The position numbers and the translations under genes were made by a program. Below, in pieces: positions 7,029-7,569 of a DNA stretch of 7,569 nt. The notes under the pieces were generated by a model. That model saw only the letters and a program-made list of their open reading frames with translations, was not told where the DNA came from and made no database searches. The stretch covers positions 1 to 7,569 of the forward strand of contig JBCCGE010000128.1 in the NCBI GenBank assembly GCA_039029455.1, read 5' to 3'. This DNA is from JBCCGE01 sp039029455 (GTDB lineage Bacteria > Pseudomonadota > Gammaproteobacteria > Arenicellales > Poriferihabitantaceae). The first letter of the stretch is position 1. Each line of letters opens with the position of its first letter.

Positions 7029-7046
7029 AGTGCCTTAGCACTTTTT
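7029..7046 (+). terminator. Weak intrinsic-terminator-like hairpin
   Basis: AGTGC (7029-7033), a CTTA loop and GCACT (7038-7042) run straight into four more T bases, making five T in a row. The stem is only 5 bp (7 with an extra A-U pair and a wobble pair), so termination would be inefficient. No protein gene on the + strand ends here, which is why a short non-coding transcript was considered. Confidence 0.35.
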
Positions 7047-7192
7047 GAACCGCCATCCCGAACGGAATCCCGGGGGCCGGATTTCAACGTTATCGACTGT
7101 CTCCGATAGGACTGTTTACAGCCCTTTGTCGCCTGCCTGCGTAGTGAAAGGCACCGTGCACGAAATATGTTCTTTTCCCGCGCCTGAACGCG

Positions 7193-7221
7193 ATCATTTG
7201 CCTGTCTGATCTGGTCGTCAA
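7193..7221 (-). promoter_or_regulatory. Candidate promoter facing rne (inner)
   Basis: On the minus strand TTGACG (7221-7216, 5 of 6 to consensus) is followed after 17 bases by AATGAT (7198-7193, 4 of 6). A start near 7186 would give rne a leader of about 480 bases, longer than the roughly 360 bases known in E. coli. This is hexamer-level evidence only. Confidence 0.28.
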
Positions 7222-7350
7222 ATTGACGGTTTTATTTCTTCCCAGTCGGAGGCCGCAAACGTAATGCTGCGCCTCTCTGAATATCAGGCTGATCCTCTTC
7301 AGACCTTGCCGACCGTAAGGCCGACGGTGTTGGCTTAACGCCCAACAAGC

Positions 7351-7375
7351 TACCCGGGACGCTTTTGACCGGGTA
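7351..7375. repeat. 7-bp GC-rich inverted repeat
   Basis: TACCCGG (7351-7357) and CCGGGTA (7369-7375) are exact reverse complements around an 11-base loop. No T run follows on either strand, so it is not a standard terminator. It could be a protein site or a leader hairpin, or it may be chance. Confidence 0.4.
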
Positions 7376-7423
7376 ACGGTAATTTCGTCATGTTGACCCG
7401 CAATAGCGGAACTCAACTGCTCG

Positions 7424-7452
7424 AATATATCAAGCAAAATGCCCGCACACAA
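7424..7452 (-). promoter_or_regulatory. Candidate extended -10 promoter facing rne (outer)
   Basis: On the minus strand TATATT (7429-7424) matches the -10 consensus at 5 of 6 and is preceded directly by TGA, an extended -10. A TTGTGT (7452-7447) lies 17 bases upstream and matches only the first three -35 positions. Transcription would start near 7417 and run toward rne, giving a leader of about 710 bases unless it is processed. It could instead serve an unrecognised RNA. Confidence 0.35.
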
Positions 7453-7482
7453 TACACTTTTGAATTTACCGAATTCCGGTCG

Positions 7483-7511
7483 TTGATTCACAGATTCCGC
7501 CTGTGTAAACT
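7483..7511 (+). promoter_or_regulatory. Promoter of the tRNA-Val gene
   Basis: TTGATT (7483-7488) and TAAACT (7506-7511) are separated by exactly 17 bases. They are followed by a GC-rich discriminator, CGCGCACCC (7512-7520), as expected for stable-RNA promoters under growth-rate and stringent control. Initiation near 7518 would leave a leader of only about six bases before the tRNA. Spacing and position make it convincing although each hexamer matches only 4 of 6. Confidence 0.6.
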
Positions 7512-7523
7512 CGCGCACCCGGC

Positions 7524-7569
7524 AGGCGCGTAGCTCAGTTGGTTAGAGCACCACCTTGACATGGTGGGG
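7524..7569 (+). tRNA. tRNA-Val (anticodon GAC), 3' end outside window
   Basis: The first 46 bases of a tRNA are visible. A 7-base 5' acceptor strand AGGCGCG (7524-7530) is followed by T8-A9. The D arm GCTC (7533-7536) pairs with GAGC (7546-7549) around AGTTGGTTA, with the invariant GG. The anticodon stem CCACC (7551-7555) pairs with GGTGG (7563-7567) around the loop TTGACAT, so the anticodon is GAC (7558-7560), reading GUC and GUU valine codons. The gene is cut in the variable loop; the T arm and acceptor 3' strand should follow and should pair as CGCGCCT. Such genes often lie in small clusters, so more tRNAs may follow. Confidence 0.95.

Larger units (their letters stand above)
7047..7482. 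other. Gene-poor spacer between the rne upstream region and the tRNA
   Basis: About 436 bp in which I find no gene I can support. Open frames exist on both strands, but they lack ribosome sites, recognisable motifs or a protein-like domain. The stretch holds candidate promoters facing rne, an inverted repeat at 7351-7375, and a hairpin of ACCGT (7312-7316) with ACGGT (7324-7328). A near-palindrome CGTCA-AAT-TGACG at 7216-7228 is followed by a T-rich run. It may be long upstream DNA of rne, or relic sequence. Confidence 0.6.

Noticed and set aside
7047..7075. Sequence CCATCCCGAAC, similar to a conserved part of 5S rRNA
   Set aside because: Only about ten bases match; the rest of a 5S rRNA fold is absent on either side.
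7090..7518. 142-codon open frame on the minus strand starting with GTG
   Set aside because: No ribosome site, no recognisable domain, Arg-rich composition as expected of a chance frame, and its start lies in the tRNA promoter region.
7390..7533. 47-codon + strand frame (MLTRNSGTQLLEYIKQNART...) ending inside the tRNA
   Set aside because: It looks mildly protein-like but lacks a good ribosome site, overlaps the tRNA promoter and the first tRNA bases, and has no known relative I can name.

Overview
The window looks like chromosomal DNA from a gammaproteobacterium, probably free-living and quite possibly marine or uncultured. The evidence is an RNase E whose first residues and catalytic core follow the enteric protein almost position for position, an RlmD of the RumA type with an iron-sulfur cysteine set, a tRNA-Val(GAC) with gammaproteobacterial features, and moderate GC content. 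Nothing in it looks recently acquired: there is no transposase, integrase, CRISPR array or toxin-antitoxin pair.

Layout, left to right. Bases 1-1101 (+) hold the C-terminal half of an RND-superfamily (MMPL/COG1033 type) exporter, cut by the window edge. It overlaps by 14 bp a secreted LolA-like outer-membrane lipoprotein-sorting family protein (1088-1885, +), a pairing typical of envelope lipid or lipoprotein traffic. After a 157-bp gap comes a second + strand pair: a PolB-type 3'-5' exonuclease (2043-2822) and, 24 bp later, rlmD (2847-4157), the 23S rRNA m5U1939 methyltransferase. Converging on it with only 13 bp between the stop codons is rne (6705-4171, -), encoding RNase E with a full catalytic half, a probable membrane-anchoring helix and an unusual Arg/Gly/Asn-rich disordered tail.

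Upstream of rne lies about 820 bp without a convincing protein gene. The part nearest rne (6718-6893) is rich in small perfect hairpins and probably forms the rne 5' leader, which in gammaproteobacteria mediates autoregulation by RNase E. Further out are two more perfect palindromes, a terminator-like hairpin on the + strand, candidate promoters facing rne, and a gene-poor stretch. At the right edge a stable-RNA type promoter (7483-7511) leads into a tRNA-Val(GAC) gene (from 7524) that runs off the window.

Most of the right-hand two thirds is therefore RNA metabolism: rRNA modification (RlmD), rRNA/tRNA processing and mRNA decay (RNase E), and a tRNA. I see no clearly novel multi-gene system. 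The most interesting places are the structured region upstream of rne and the composition of the RNase E tail.
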